Shown: positions 44,210 to 53,096, counted from the stretch's first letter. The stretch: DNA of 64,000 bases from Bacteroidota bacterium (GCA_023432985.1 JAEZEQ010000042.1:5834-69833); one strand, 5' to 3'. Translations and numbers: made by a program. Notes: generated by a model from the sequence alone, not told the origin.

Positions 44210-44779
44210 TTAGAATTCTTTAATATATAAATTTTCGTTGAATGCTCTTGTTAATTTCACCATGGAATCTGCAAAACTTGAGTTGATTTGCTTGTCGCCT
44301 ACGGTAAGTTTAAATCCACCTATCATATTCGGATCAATACGCTCGGCTAATACAACCTGCGTGGCAGCGGAAAACTCGGGTGAACGACGAATAATCGCTT
44401 CCATTTGTGCACGTATACCACTGTCAAGCGGACCCGCAGTAACAACCTCTGCAATAAGAATCCCCTTTTTGGTATTATATAATTTTATAAAAGCTTTGGA
44501 AATATCTTCCAGAGATTGCTCTCTATTGCTCTTGGTCAGCTTTTCGATAAATGCTTTGGTCAATGCGCTATTCTCCGGAAATATGGCATGAATAGCCGAA
44601 ATTTTCTGGTCTTTACGAATAACGGGACTCTTCAGCATGGCTTTGAATTCCGGAACCGCAGCCGCAGTTAAGGCAAAATTCTCCATATCAGCCAATACTT
44701 TATCTGTAATCCCCTGTTCTACCGACAGTGAATACAAGGCATTGGCATAACGGACAGCAACTTTTGAATATGCACTCAT
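44210..44779 (-). CDS. atpH: ATP synthase F1 subunit delta
   Basis: The 189-aa peripheral-stalk subunit connects F1 to subunit b. The N-terminal helical domain starts with SKVAVRYANALYSLSVEQG, in part (VAVRYANALYSL), a family signature. The C-terminal part has the conserved IDPNMIGGFKLTVGDKQINSSF, in part (DPNMIGGFKLTVGD). It lies 1 bp after atpF and 11 bp before atpA, so the operon is tightly packed. Confidence 0.95.
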   Translation of the reverse strand: MSAYSKVAVRYANALYSLSVEQGITDKVLADMENFALTAAAVPEFKAMLKSPVIRKDQKISAIHAIFPENSALTKAFIEKLTKSNREQSLEDISKAFIKLYNTKKGILIAEVVTAGPLDSGIRAQMEAIIRRSPEFSAATQVVLAERIDPNMIGGFKLTVGDKQINSSFADSMVKLTRAFNENLYIKEF

Positions 44780-44780
44780 C

Positions 44781-45275
44781 TTAATTAAAACTAGCCTCGT
44801 TCAACAATTGTTTAATGCTCTCTCTTTGCTTTTCTTCATCCGACAATTTCTCGCGAAGTACCTTCTCGGCAATTTCCAATGATAGTTTTCCAACTTCATT
44901 TTTCATCTCTGTCATTGCCTTCATTTTCTCATTTTGAATGGTCTGACGAGCTTGCTCTACCAGTTTCGAAGCCTCTAATCCGGCTTTTTCTTTGGCTTCA
45001 GAAATCATTTTATCGGATGCATCTCGCGCAGCACGCAACATAACTTCACGCTCTTTTGCCGCCTCAGCCAATAAGTTCTCATTCTGCGATTGTATGTCTT
45101 TCATACGCATCTCGGCCAATTCCGCTGCTTTTAACGCATCGTCAATCTTGTCCTCACGCTCTTTTAACATGGTCAAAATCGGCCCCCATGCAAACTTTTT
45201 CAATAAAAAGAATACAATCAGGAATGCCAACGACATCCAAAAAATCAAACCTAATCCGGGAAGTATTAAACCCAT
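44781..45275 (-). CDS. atpF: ATP synthase F0 subunit b
   Basis: From the ATG at 45275 the protein (164 aa) begins MGLILPGLGLIFWMSLAF. It has one N-terminal membrane segment and then a long charged coiled-coil (AKEREVMLRAARDASDKMI in the middle) that forms the stator stalk. An upstream in-frame start at 45326 would add 17 hydrophilic, Asn/Lys-rich residues before the membrane helix and is unlikely. It is separated from atpE by a 90-bp gap that holds an imperfect hairpin. Confidence 0.95.
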   Translation of the reverse strand: MGLILPGLGLIFWMSLAFLIVFFLLKKFAWGPILTMLKEREDKIDDALKAAELAEMRMKDIQSQNENLLAEAAKEREVMLRAARDASDKMISEAKEKAGLEASKLVEQARQTIQNEKMKAMTEMKNEVGKLSLEIAEKVLREKLSDEEKQRESIKQLLNEASFN

Positions 45276-45308
45276 TTTATTCTTATTTTTATTTTTTTCT
45301 AAAATAAT

Positions 45309-45344
45309 CCCTGCCGACCAGATCAACCATCTGCGGCGACAGGG
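45309..45344 (-). other. Hairpin between atpE and atpF
   Basis: Arms CCCTGCCGACCAGAT and ATCTGCGGCGACAGGG pair imperfectly (CCCTG/CAGGG, CG/CG and CAGAT/ATCTG are paired). GC-rich hairpins after atpE can protect the message of the multi-copy c subunit; the effect here is inferred. Confidence 0.45.
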
Positions 45345-45364
45345 AAATGCAATTCAGGTGTTGA

Positions 45365-45607
45365 TTAACCTAAGGCAACCAATAGACAAACGATGATACC
45401 GAAGAAAGCAGCACCTTCAACAAGTGCAGCCGCAACGATCATGTTCGAACGAATATCACCACCCGCTTCAGGTTGACGTGCAATTGATTCCATGGCACTT
45501 TTACCAATGTTACCAATTCCTAATCCTGCTCCTACTACAGCTAAACCTGCTCCGATAGCAGCTAAACCTTGGTTTTCAAAACCCATCATAATTTCTGCGA
45601 TGCTCAT
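45365..45607 (-). CDS. atpE: ATP synthase F0 subunit c
   Basis: The 80-aa proteolipid is a two-helix hairpin. The first helix has the glycine motif GAGLAVVGAGLGIGNIG, the loop holds ARQPEAGGDIR, and the second helix contains the ion-binding carboxylate in ALVEGAAFFGIIV (Glu near position 62). No extended Na+-type ligand set is obvious, so proton coupling is the default reading. It lies between atpB and atpF. Confidence 0.97.
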   Translation of the reverse strand: MSIAEIMMGFENQGLAAIGAGLAVVGAGLGIGNIGKSAMESIARQPEAGGDIRSNMIVAAALVEGAAFFGIIVCLLVALG

Positions 45608-45642
45608 TTTCTTTATATTTAAATTGTTATTACATCCAAATT

Positions 45643-46785
45643 CTATGCATGATGATCGGCATGTGCATGATCATCATGTGCGTGCTCCTCAACTGCCTGA
45701 CCAAAATAAATGGCCGCTAATAATGTGAACACATACGCCTGTAAAAAGGCAACTAAAAACTCCAACACGTTCATAAATATGGTAAACGCCACCGATAATA
45801 CCGATACACCATATCCCAAACCTACACCAAACTTCTCTCCGAATATAAATATCAAAGAAATAAAGGATAAGATGATGATGTGACCCGCGGTAATGTTCGC
45901 AAATAAACGCAAGCACAATACAATTGGCTTAGAAATTACCCCAACCAACTCTATCACAAACATTAACGGAATGGGGAATTTCAACCATACAGGTACACCC
46001 GGAGTCCAAAATAAATGAACCCAGTAGTCTTTCTTCGCACTTTTTAAGGTTACTATAAAAGTAGCCACAGCCAATACCAAAGCCACAGATATATTACCCG
46101 TTACATTGAATCCGCCTATAAAGGGAATTAATCCCAAAAAGTTGGCTATTAATATGAAGAAAAATATGGTCAGCAAAAAGGGCATGAACTTTTCGTAATG
46201 ACGACCTATAGAAGGCTTTGCCACTTCATCACGAATAAATATGATAATGGGCTCCAAAAAGGACTGAACACCCTTGGGTGCAGATAAACCACGTTTTTTA
46301 TATCCGCCTGCTACGGTCAACATTAATATTACTAATATGGCCGAAGTGATGAATACCCCAAATACGGTTTTGGTTATGGACAAATCAAGAGGCCCGGCTT
46401 CACTTACCTTGCCCTCATTGTCTACAAAATAAATATGCTCGTGATGCATGGCATAACCATTAAATGCAGGAACCACCTCTTCAGCTCCCGATTCTGCATC
46501 TACAAATATAGCGCTCTCCTCTCCATGAAAACGAGAAGATAAAAACATCTCTAATCCCTTCTCTTCGGAATATAAAATAATAGGCAATGGTAAGGAAATA
46601 TGCGTCTCTTTATCTGTACCCTCTCCTAAGGTCATAAAATGAATTTCATGCGCATCTAATACGTGATGAAGAATCACATCTTTTGCATTAAAACCTGCAC
46701 CACCACCACCGGCAAATACGATTCCGTTAAAGCTTGCTATAGCTATGAAAAAGGCGACTAACTTGTGTATTATACTGAATTTCAT
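45643..46785 (-). CDS. atpB: ATP synthase F0 subunit a with N-terminal extension and His-rich tail
   Basis: At 380 aa it is about 100 residues longer than the E. coli protein. An N-terminal signal-like helix (residues 4-25, then a GGGGAG stretch) and an extracytoplasmic domain precede the membrane core. The core has the essential arginine segment PIVLCLRLFANITAGHI and the C-terminal pattern LEFLVAFLQAYVFTLLAAIYFG, in part (EFLVAFLQAYVFTLL). The tail EEHAHDDHAHADHHA has seven His in 15 residues. N-terminally extended subunit a is common in Bacteroidota. The His tail could bind metal, but that is inference. Confidence 0.96.
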   Translation of the reverse strand: MKFSIIHKLVAFFIAIASFNGIVFAGGGGAGFNAKDVILHHVLDAHEIHFMTLGEGTDKETHISLPLPIILYSEEKGLEMFLSSRFHGEESAIFVDAESGAEEVVPAFNGYAMHHEHIYFVDNEGKVSEAGPLDLSITKTVFGVFITSAILVILMLTVAGGYKKRGLSAPKGVQSFLEPIIIFIRDEVAKPSIGRHYEKFMPFLLTIFFFILIANFLGLIPFIGGFNVTGNISVALVLAVATFIVTLKSAKKDYWVHLFWTPGVPVWLKFPIPLMFVIELVGVISKPIVLCLRLFANITAGHIIILSFISLIFIFGEKFGVGLGYGVSVLSVAFTIFMNVLEFLVAFLQAYVFTLLAAIYFGQAVEEHAHDDHAHADHHA

Positions 46786-46826
46786 TGCAATAATTCCTGT
46801 TTTTTTTCAATCCCTGAAATTGACCG

Positions 46827-46834
46827 CAAAAATA
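46827..46834 (-). promoter_or_regulatory. -7 box TATTTTTG before atpB
   Basis: Exact TAnnTTTG match on the minus strand, 41 nt before atpB. It may be a second promoter for the atpBEFHAG part of the operon. Confidence 0.4.
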
Positions 46835-46910
46835 GATGTTTTAATGGTAAAAAAGAAAACATTCAAAAGATTTCCGAAAACTAATTATCAACATGCTTCA
46901 AACCAGCTTA

Positions 46911-47297
46911 TTAGTCTTGGCCTTTTAACATGTTTTTACTGAATTTCCATTCCACTACGGTAAATAATAGATAACTTGCCATGAGAATTATAGCCGCTTC
47001 TTTCATATATGCTTTGGCCAATACAAATATTACGACCACAAGTATGGCTAATGTCATTATGCGAATACCCGAAAATGCCATATAGGCATTGATGAATTTT
47101 TTGGGCTCCTTGGCATGTATTTTTAATAAATAGGAAAAGGAAAAGGCATATACCAAAAACATGAGTACTATAATGCCGCTTCCAAACTGAAATGGATGCA
47201 TTTCGGGCTTTATATAATGTATGGCTATATCCAAACCTATTAATACCGAGGCCGCCATGCCCAAGGTTATGATGTAGGAACTCAACTCTTTATTCAT
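46911..47297 (-). CDS. AtpI-like four-helix membrane protein, 128 aa
   Basis: Four hydrophobic segments lie at about 7-27, 38-58, 75-97 and 100-118. The segment INAYMAFSGIRIMTLAILVVV resembles the AtpI/UncI region that helps c-ring assembly and ion uptake. Its place just upstream of atpB is the usual site of atpI in many bacteria. Sequence resemblance is weak, so the call rests mostly on topology and position. A TATCTTTG box ends 4 nt before the ATG and would start the whole atp operon. Confidence 0.55.
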   Translation of the reverse strand: MNKELSSYIITLGMAASVLIGLDIAIHYIKPEMHPFQFGSGIIVLMFLVYAFSFSYLLKIHAKEPKKFINAYMAFSGIRIMTLAILVVVIFVLAKAYMKEAAIILMASYLLFTVVEWKFSKNMLKGQD

Positions 47298-47301
47298 GCC
47301 G

Positions 47302-47309
47302 CAAAGATA
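47302..47309 (-). promoter_or_regulatory. -7 box TATCTTTG, likely promoter of the atp operon
   Basis: Exact TAnnTTTG match ending 4 nt before the AtpI-like ATG, which implies a leaderless first cistron. Confidence 0.5.
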
Positions 47310-47356
47310 TGGTATTTATTGCTATTTACTTATTTCATAAGCCGTAAATTTGATGC

Positions 47357-47397
47357 AAAAAAAAACAGAGGAGAAACAATGTTCTCTCTCTGTTTTT
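47357..47397 (-). terminator. Terminator after tRNA-Leu
   Basis: A long stem (AAAAACAGAG plus GAGAA, with one bulged base) precedes nine T on the minus strand, just past the tRNA-Leu 3' end. Confidence 0.8.
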
Positions 47398-47399
47398 AG

Positions 47400-47483
47400 T
47401 ACCCCAGACGGGACTTGAACCCGTACAACCGTAAGGTCACAGGATTTTAAGTCCTGCGTGTCTACCAATTCCACCACCGGGGC
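47400..47483 (-). tRNA. tRNA-Leu (anticodon UAA)
   Basis: A class II cloverleaf of 84 nt on the minus strand. The anticodon stem CAGGA/TCCTG has loop CTTAAAA with TAA at 34-36. A long variable arm (GACCTTACGGTT) and the T-loop TTCAAGT are present. The acceptor GCCCCGG pairs with CTGGGGT (two G-U pairs); discriminator A, CCA not encoded. It follows tRNA-Gly by 37 bp, with a terminator hairpin between them. Confidence 0.93.
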
Positions 47484-47492
47484 AACTTGATA

Positions 47493-47518
47493 CAAAAAAA
47501 GCCCCATGTTTGAGGCTT
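47493..47518 (-). terminator. Terminator-like hairpin between tRNA-Gly and tRNA-Leu
   Basis: On the minus strand AAGCCTC-AAACAT-GGGGCTT (7 bp with one G-U) is followed by a run of T. It would stop or reduce transcription from tRNA-Gly into tRNA-Leu. I see no separate consensus promoter for tRNA-Leu, so read-through or processing is implied. Confidence 0.65.
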
Positions 47519-47520
47519 AG

Positions 47521-47593
<73 letters not shown>

Positions 47594-47628
47594 ATTTTCC
47601 CAAAGAACGTTCTATAAATTTGGGAGTG

Positions 47629-47659
47629 CAAATCTATAATGCAATTCTTAATTTACAAA
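47629..47659 (-). promoter_or_regulatory. Consensus promoter TTTG-N19-TAGATTTG of the tRNA-Gly/Leu unit
   Basis: Exact match of both elements with 19-nt spacing. The leader between promoter and tRNA-Gly can fold as CCCAAA/TTTGGG. Confidence 0.7.
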
Positions 47660-47700
47660 ATATTTTTTCTTTTTTTTCTCTTTTTTACAAGCCCGTCTTT

Positions 47701-49152
47701 TTAATCACCCTTGTATTCGGCACATCCTATATCTGGTCTTCCATCTATTAACCTATTCTTTCCATGATAATCGAACATATTCGCATTGGAATAACTAATA
47801 TCTGCCGAATCACGTGCCGGTGAGTCATGCAATAGACTCGGATCGTAAAAATAGGGCGCATAAAAACGAGGATCTTTATTTTTTATTAAACCCGGATAAA
47901 AGGAATTTTCGGTGTCGATTTTGGGATCAATTTTTATCAAACAATTCCGGAATATATAATCAAATGCTGTTCCGCTGATTTGATCATATCCCAATTCGGT
48001 CGGATTATTCCCATATAATATACTGTTCTCCACGTTCAACTGTATTGCCGCAATATACTCAGCATAGGCATTGCTGAAATAGAATCCGGCACTGGGACGC
48101 GTGCCACTCTGATAACCGGCCACCGTAATGTGATTGAATTTGTATTTCCCGCCCAATACCAAAGCTATGCCGTAATTATTGAAATTATTTATGAATAAAT
48201 TTTTTGCTTCTACTTCATAGTTCATCGCCAAAAGGCAACTGTTGCTCATATTGTAAATGGACGTGTTTTCTATTTTCAAATATCGGGGCGTAAAACCGTC
48301 GCTCATATCCAGTCCGCCCGCTTGTATACCCAAACGGCCATTTTTTATTATGGCGTTTCGAATCTCATGCTCAGTGCTGCCTTCATTGATCCATATCCTA
48401 TCCCATTGTCCGGCCAATTGCGCATAAGCACTACCCAAACGCGTACCCTCTATCACCACTTTCCGGTTTCTTTCGCCCAATATTTTTAATGTGGCTCCTT
48501 TGTAAATCCACAACATGGCGCCGTTGAACATATGCACCCTCGTTCCCGGATGCATGGTCAACACTGCCCCGGCATCCATTACCAAAGTGCCCACTATAAC
48601 GACCGGCTTCCCTTCTACCCATTCATGGTTGCCCTGCAATATGCGCACCGGATATTTCCTGCCCAAATTGTCCTGCAAGGTATCATTCGGAAAATAATAT
48701 ATAGCATCACTTCCCGGAGCAGCCAAATACAACTTATCAGGACCATTTGCATAATCCACCACTATGTGGTCATCTTCAAAAAGTTGGCCCGTACTGCCCG
48801 TCGGATCTATGGTCGACTCTATGAAAATAAAAACACTATCTCCCGATAATACATCAATCTCCTCTACTAAAGGGCCCGAAAATCCGTCTACATTAATGCG
48901 AAATGCCGATTGATGGCCTTTTTCTAAATAGACTTTGTTGATTCGAATATCTCGTGCATTGGTGTTTTTTACCACTATACGCCGGGTTAAAGACCCAACC
49001 TGGGTAAATGAGGTGTCGAATAATACCGTGTCGGCCGAGTAACGCAATTTCCCATCTTTTGTATAGAGATTCTTGTCGCAGGAACTCATAAAACCCAATC
49101 CTAACAGACCAATTAAAAATGGGATATATATATGTGTAAATCGCCTTTTCAT
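47701..49152 (-). CDS. Lipoprotein with right-handed beta-helix-like domain, ~483 aa
   Basis: From MKRRFTHIYIPFLIGLLG the signal ends at a lipobox FMSSC with DKN following. An Ig-like N-terminal half includes LTRRIVVKNTNARDIRI. From about residue 190 come regular strand-turn repeats (GTLVMDAGAVLTMHPGTRV in part, then GAMLWIYKGATLKI, IENTSIYNMSNSCLL) typical of parallel beta-helix proteins. No catalytic pattern is visible. The start is the ATG at 49152, because a TAACTTTG box ends 5 nt upstream; an in-frame GTG at 49158 lies in that box. The promoter overlaps the end of the patatin gene. Confidence 0.75.
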   Translation of the reverse strand: MKRRFTHIYIPFLIGLLGLGFMSSCDKNLYTKDGKLRYSADTVLFDTSFTQVGSLTRRIVVKNTNARDIRINKVYLEKGHQSAFRINVDGFSGPLVEEIDVLSGDSVFIFIESTIDPTGSTGQLFEDDHIVVDYANGPDKLYLAAPGSDAIYYFPNDTLQDNLGRKYPVRILQGNHEWVEGKPVVIVGTLVMDAGAVLTMHPGTRVHMFNGAMLWIYKGATLKILGERNRKVVIEGTRLGSAYAQLAGQWDRIWINEGSTEHEIRNAIIKNGRLGIQAGGLDMSDGFTPRYLKIENTSIYNMSNSCLLAMNYEVEAKNLFINNFNNYGIALVLGGKYKFNHITVAGYQSGTRPSAGFYFSNAYAEYIAAIQLNVENSILYGNNPTELGYDQISGTAFDYIFRNCLIKIDPKIDTENSFYPGLIKNKDPRFYAPYFYDPSLLHDSPARDSADISYSNANMFDYHGKNRLIDGRPDIGCAEYKGD

Positions 49153-49157
49153 TTGCA

Positions 49158-49165
49158 CAAAGTTA
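49158..49165 (-). promoter_or_regulatory. -7 box TAACTTTG of the beta-helix lipoprotein gene
   Basis: Exact TAnnTTTG match ending 5 nt before the ATG at 49152, within the gap to the upstream patatin gene. Confidence 0.5.
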
Positions 49166-49166
49166 A

Positions 49167-51503
49167 CTATTCTAAGCCTTTTTTATTGTGCAAGATAAAA
49201 CCAATATTAAAATACACACTATGCGGACGATCGGCATGATGATAATAGTTGTAGTTCAAACTCACGGGCCCCACCGGCGTATGATATACCACAGCTAAGG
49301 AAGTAATGAAATAGGTGCGGTAAAACCAGGTCAGACTTTTACGCGCGCTGCCGTCGGGCATTTGCTGAATTTCCCTAAAAGGCTGAAATACATGCAACTC
49401 ACCTCGTACATCTAGGTTTTTTATAGGCGTGTATACCAATCGCGTGCCACCGGCTATAAATTCATTGCTTCTGTATTGGGGTAAAAATAAATTGGTCAAC
49501 TCGGGTATAGGCTGAAAGGGTCTGGCCATAATATTGCTCACTCTATAATTGCCAAATATAGGTTGCATGGAATAATACAATTCGCCCCGAAAACTGATGC
49601 GTACTTTTCTATATCGAAAGAAAAATTTTTCCCCCGCTAAACGGAATTGCGCCCAATTGGCAAATCGCGTTTTAAAGCCGCCCAAATTTCCCGTATTCCC
49701 CGGAAAAAAATCTTCAGCACCATGCACAAATCGCACCGAAGCCGAAATATAGGCACCCTTGGATGCGTATTGCTTGCGATCCAGCGTGTTTAATTCATAG
49801 GTTAAATGTGCCGTAGCAAGCCGAAACAATGACTTGTCGGCCGTATCGGCTAAATTTAAAAATGGCGTTTGATAATAGGATTTCTCGGAATAAACAAAAG
49901 CTGCCCCACTATTTATTTTGCCCTGTCTGCCCGAGGGAAAACCAAAATCTATACCCGCCTGATGCTCGTTCTGATTTAATAATACCTGACGCTTTTTGGT
50001 TTCTATGAAAAAATTGAAATTCTGTGTGAAATTGTACTGATTGAAATTGTAAAAGGTGCTTATGGAAAAAGGACTCCGCCCGGGTATATCTAACCTACCG
50101 GTGAAATGCGCATTATTGTAAACCCGCCCAAAGGAACCATTGGCATGCAAGGTCATACCTACATCCCATAAACGCTTGAACTTCACACCAACATATGCCG
50201 TATTATATGGCTTGGTACTCAGGTTTCCACCTAAAGAAACTTCCAAACTTTGATCGGACTTCATTTTTAAATACAAATTGTATTTCTTCCGCTCAAAGTC
50301 GAACAAGGCCATAGGATATATATCCTTTATCCGCTCGTCTGCCGATATTTCGAAAAATCGCTTTTTGACAAAGCCCAAGCTTAATGTATCTTTTCTCTTT
50401 TTTCGCAAGAGTTTTTGCACATATTGCCTCGGAAGTTTTTTTAACCCGGTCACATATACATTCTCAAAAGCCAAGGGCTCAATTTTAGCCTTAAAGGCCT
50501 TTCTCTTTTCTTCTACTTCCGATTTTGGCACAAAACGCGGACTATACATTTTTATAGTATCCATCAGTCGCTGTGCCGCAATTTCGCCCTCTTTCAAGGT
50601 GCGTGCATTATCGGTAAAATCGAATAATGAGGTGGAAATAACCGGCGTAATTATGACCATGTTTTCGCAAATAGGCTCATAATTGGTCGGCGACATTACC
50701 ATGGTTTTTATCTGCCCAATTAAATCGTCCTCCGATAATTCCGAACTCCCTCCGGGCCCCACAACATTGCTGCCTATGATAAAATCGGGAAAGAAATCTT
50801 TGTCTATCACATCAGCCGGAAAATTATTATACAATCCCCCGTCGAATAATACCGAACCTTTGATTTTTAAAGGACGCATATATAAAGGATAGGTGGCCGA
50901 AACCCGAACTGCCGAAGGCAAATAACCATCCCTGAATATAACTTCACTTTTCTTTCGTATATCTGCCCCTACACAACGAAAGGGAATAAAAAGACTGTCG
51001 AAATTATGCCCCGCCGCCTCACTGGCACCCGCCAATAATTCCATCATTTTGAAATCGTAATTATAAGCCGAAATTATGGCGGTTGGAATGGAAGTACGCA
51101 ATTGCCCGCTATCTAAATTCAATTTTAAATTCAATATGGACGCATTGGGCTCGGGCATTTTAAAATAATAGGTATACTCCGGAGAAATTTTCCCGGTTAC
51201 TAAATGCGAAAAATCGGGATGGGTAACTATGGCTTCCATTTCTTCTGGAGAATACCCCGCCGCATACATACCACCAATCAACGCACCCATACTGGTGCCG
51301 GCAATAAAATCAATGGGAATATTATTCCGCTCTAACTCTTTTAATACGCCTATATGCGCAACACCCCAGGCACCACCTCCCGACAATACAACACCTACCT
51401 TCTGCGCCCCGGATGAAAGGGAAAGAAGTGGTATTAAAAAAATAAAAAGTATGGCTTTTATGGCTATGAATCCCCTATGATTTTTCACAGGGGGAAAGTA
51501 CAT
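49167..51503 (-). CDS. Outer-membrane patatin-like phospholipase with C-terminal beta-barrel, 778 aa
   Basis: A Sec signal (ending SSGAQ near residue 34) is followed by a patatin domain: oxyanion loop SGGGAWGVAHIG, nucleophile Ser71 in GTSMG and the catalytic Asp in FDGGLYNNFP. A POTRA-like linker (about 330-420) and a beta-strand-rich C-terminus resembling BamA/Omp85 barrels follow. The overall plan is that of PlpD-type (type Vd) or RssA-barrel proteins. It probably hydrolyses phospholipids at the cell surface or periplasm. The start may instead be GTG at 51485, because TACTTTCC (one mismatch to the -7 box) lies 4 nt before it. Its final residues lie next to the promoter of the following lipoprotein. 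Confidence 0.93.
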   Translation of the reverse strand: MYFPPVKNHRGFIAIKAILFIFLIPLLSLSSGAQKVGVVLSGGGAWGVAHIGVLKELERNNIPIDFIAGTSMGALIGGMYAAGYSPEEMEAIVTHPDFSHLVTGKISPEYTYYFKMPEPNASILNLKLNLDSGQLRTSIPTAIISAYNYDFKMMELLAGASEAAGHNFDSLFIPFRCVGADIRKKSEVIFRDGYLPSAVRVSATYPLYMRPLKIKGSVLFDGGLYNNFPADVIDKDFFPDFIIGSNVVGPGGSSELSEDDLIGQIKTMVMSPTNYEPICENMVIITPVISTSLFDFTDNARTLKEGEIAAQRLMDTIKMYSPRFVPKSEVEEKRKAFKAKIEPLAFENVYVTGLKKLPRQYVQKLLRKKRKDTLSLGFVKKRFFEISADERIKDIYPMALFDFERKKYNLYLKMKSDQSLEVSLGGNLSTKPYNTAYVGVKFKRLWDVGMTLHANGSFGRVYNNAHFTGRLDIPGRSPFSISTFYNFNQYNFTQNFNFFIETKKRQVLLNQNEHQAGIDFGFPSGRQGKINSGAAFVYSEKSYYQTPFLNLADTADKSLFRLATAHLTYELNTLDRKQYASKGAYISASVRFVHGAEDFFPGNTGNLGGFKTRFANWAQFRLAGEKFFFRYRKVRISFRGELYYSMQPIFGNYRVSNIMARPFQPIPELTNLFLPQYRSNEFIAGGTRLVYTPIKNLDVRGELHVFQPFREIQQMPDGSARKSLTWFYRTYFITSLAVVYHTPVGPVSLNYNYYHHADRPHSVYFNIGFILHNKKGLE

Positions 51504-51548
51504 ATTTTTTTGCTAGGAAAAGAGACTTTTCGAAAATTTATTTTTATC

Positions 51549-52334
51549 TTAATATTCGAGCTCCGTTATTATTTTTTTCACATGCTCCTTCACACCCAAA
51601 AACCGCGATCCATACCACGAAAACAATTCTCCGTCGACCAAATATATTCCCACTCCCGGCAATGCTTCGGCCAATTCTTCTCTATGCTTCTCCGAAAAAG
51701 GATAGGGCTCTGAAGACAAAAAAAGATAGTCGGGTTTTTGTGCTTGAAGTTCTCGTATATCTATTTCCGGATAACGCGATTCAGCGTCTGAATAAACATG
51801 TATAAATCCGCATTTTTTTAATATATCCCCTATAAAATTATCTCTACCTACGCACATATAAGGGTCTTTCCAAATGAAATATACCACCCTTTTTCCCGTG
51901 GAGACAGGCTCCGAATCAAAGGCTTTGTGTATTTGTGCTTGCAGCTTTTCTGCCTTTTCCTGACATTGGAAAATTTTGCCCAAATCCTCAATGCATCTTA
52001 AATTATCTTCTATGCTCCGAATATCGCTGACATAAACGGGAAATATTTTTGCCAATTCTTCTATGCTTTCGCGCGTATTTTCTTCTTTTGCCGCGATGAT
52101 AATATGCGGATTCAGATCTATTATTTCCTGCAATCGGAAATTTTTTGTCCCCCCCACTATTTTCACCCGCTCGCGCAAATGCCCGGGATGAACACAGAAT
52201 TTAGTAATGCCTACTATGTAGGCCTCCAAACCCAAATCGCACAGCAACTCGCTTAGCGAAGGCACCAAACAGACAATACGCTGCGGAATTGCGTCTAAAT
52301 GGATGTGGCGGCCTAACTGATCCTGTATCTGCAT
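51549..52334 (-). CDS. BtuF-like helical-backbone metal receptor lacking a signal peptide, 261 aa
   Basis: The fold is that of ABC transporter class III substrate-binding proteins: QRIVCLVPSLSELLCDLG (in part VCLVPSLSELL), VGITKFCVHPG, VGGTKNF, EIIDLNPHIIIAAKEEN (in part LNPHIIIA) and the C-lobe YPEIDIRELQAQKPDYLFLSS, in part. Family members bind cobalamin, haem or ferric siderophores in the periplasm. This protein begins MQIQDQLGRHIHLDAIP, with no signal peptide or lipobox, so it appears cytoplasmic. No permease or ATPase genes are adjacent. It overlaps the hydrolase gene by 1 bp (TAATG). A cytosolic metal or cofactor-binding role is inference. Confidence 0.85.
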   Translation of the reverse strand: MQIQDQLGRHIHLDAIPQRIVCLVPSLSELLCDLGLEAYIVGITKFCVHPGHLRERVKIVGGTKNFRLQEIIDLNPHIIIAAKEENTRESIEELAKIFPVYVSDIRSIEDNLRCIEDLGKIFQCQEKAEKLQAQIHKAFDSEPVSTGKRVVYFIWKDPYMCVGRDNFIGDILKKCGFIHVYSDAESRYPEIDIRELQAQKPDYLFLSSEPYPFSEKHREELAEALPGVGIYLVDGELFSWYGSRFLGVKEHVKKIITELEY

Positions 52335-53095
52335 TAAACTAAAAATTCCATGGTCATATCATAGTATGCGGCCGGAGACTGAGCATGCAACCAATGTCCC
52401 GCCCCTTCTATCGTTTTCAATTGTGCCAGCGGAAAATGTTTTCGTATATCAGAAAAATCTTCATCTTGTATATATCCACTTGCACCACCCCGTATAAATA
52501 AGGTATCCTTCTCGAAGCGCAATGTCGGATCTAATGCAGCACCTACTTCGACTATATGTTTACTTATGGCTTCTAAATTGAATCGCCAATCGAGACGAGA
52601 TTCACTTTTCCAATATAAATTCTTAAGTAAAAACTGGCGGGTTGCCTCGTCGAGCCTGTATTTCATAAGTACGGCATCGGCATCGGAACGAGACTGGAGC
52701 TGACTCGTATCTACTTCATTAAGTGCCGTCAATATGGTTTGATGATGCACCGGATAAGCCTTGGGCGCTATATCGGCCACTACCAGTTTTTGCACCAAAT
52801 CGGGCCGCATACAAGCCACCTGCATGGCAACCTTTCCGCCCAAACTATGACCCATTAAGCGTACATTACTAAGCTCTTTGCTCTCTAAAAAGTGAATAAC
52901 TTTAGCAGCAAAAAAGGGATAATCTAAGCTGTCGAAATGTGCCGATCTTCCATGATTGGGCAAATCAAGCAATAAAACCCGAAAATTCTCGGCATATTTT
53001 CTGCCCAAACTTACCCAGTTATCGCTGATTCCAAATAGTCCGTGCATTACCACTAATGGCTCCCCCGAGCCCATTTCATTTGAAAATATTTCCAT
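52334..53095 (-). CDS. Alpha/beta-fold hydrolase (YbfF-like), 253 aa
   Basis: Landmarks are the oxyanion motif VVMHGLFGISDNW at about 16-28, the nucleophile elbow GHSLGG with Ser84, an acid near DPTLRFEKDTLFIRGGASGYI and the catalytic His in EGAGHWLHAQSP. The layout is that of YbfF esterases, which act on acyl-CoA or short esters; the natural substrate is uncertain. Cytoplasmic, no signal peptide. It is the middle gene of a tight cluster, 1 bp after pdxJ and overlapping the metal-receptor gene by 1 bp, so all three are co-expressed. Confidence 0.88.
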   Translation of the reverse strand: MEIFSNEMGSGEPLVVMHGLFGISDNWVSLGRKYAENFRVLLLDLPNHGRSAHFDSLDYPFFAAKVIHFLESKELSNVRLMGHSLGGKVAMQVACMRPDLVQKLVVADIAPKAYPVHHQTILTALNEVDTSQLQSRSDADAVLMKYRLDEATRQFLLKNLYWKSESRLDWRFNLEAISKHIVEVGAALDPTLRFEKDTLFIRGGASGYIQDEDFSDIRKHFPLAQLKTIEGAGHWLHAQSPAAYYDMTMEFLV

Positions 53096-53096
53096 T

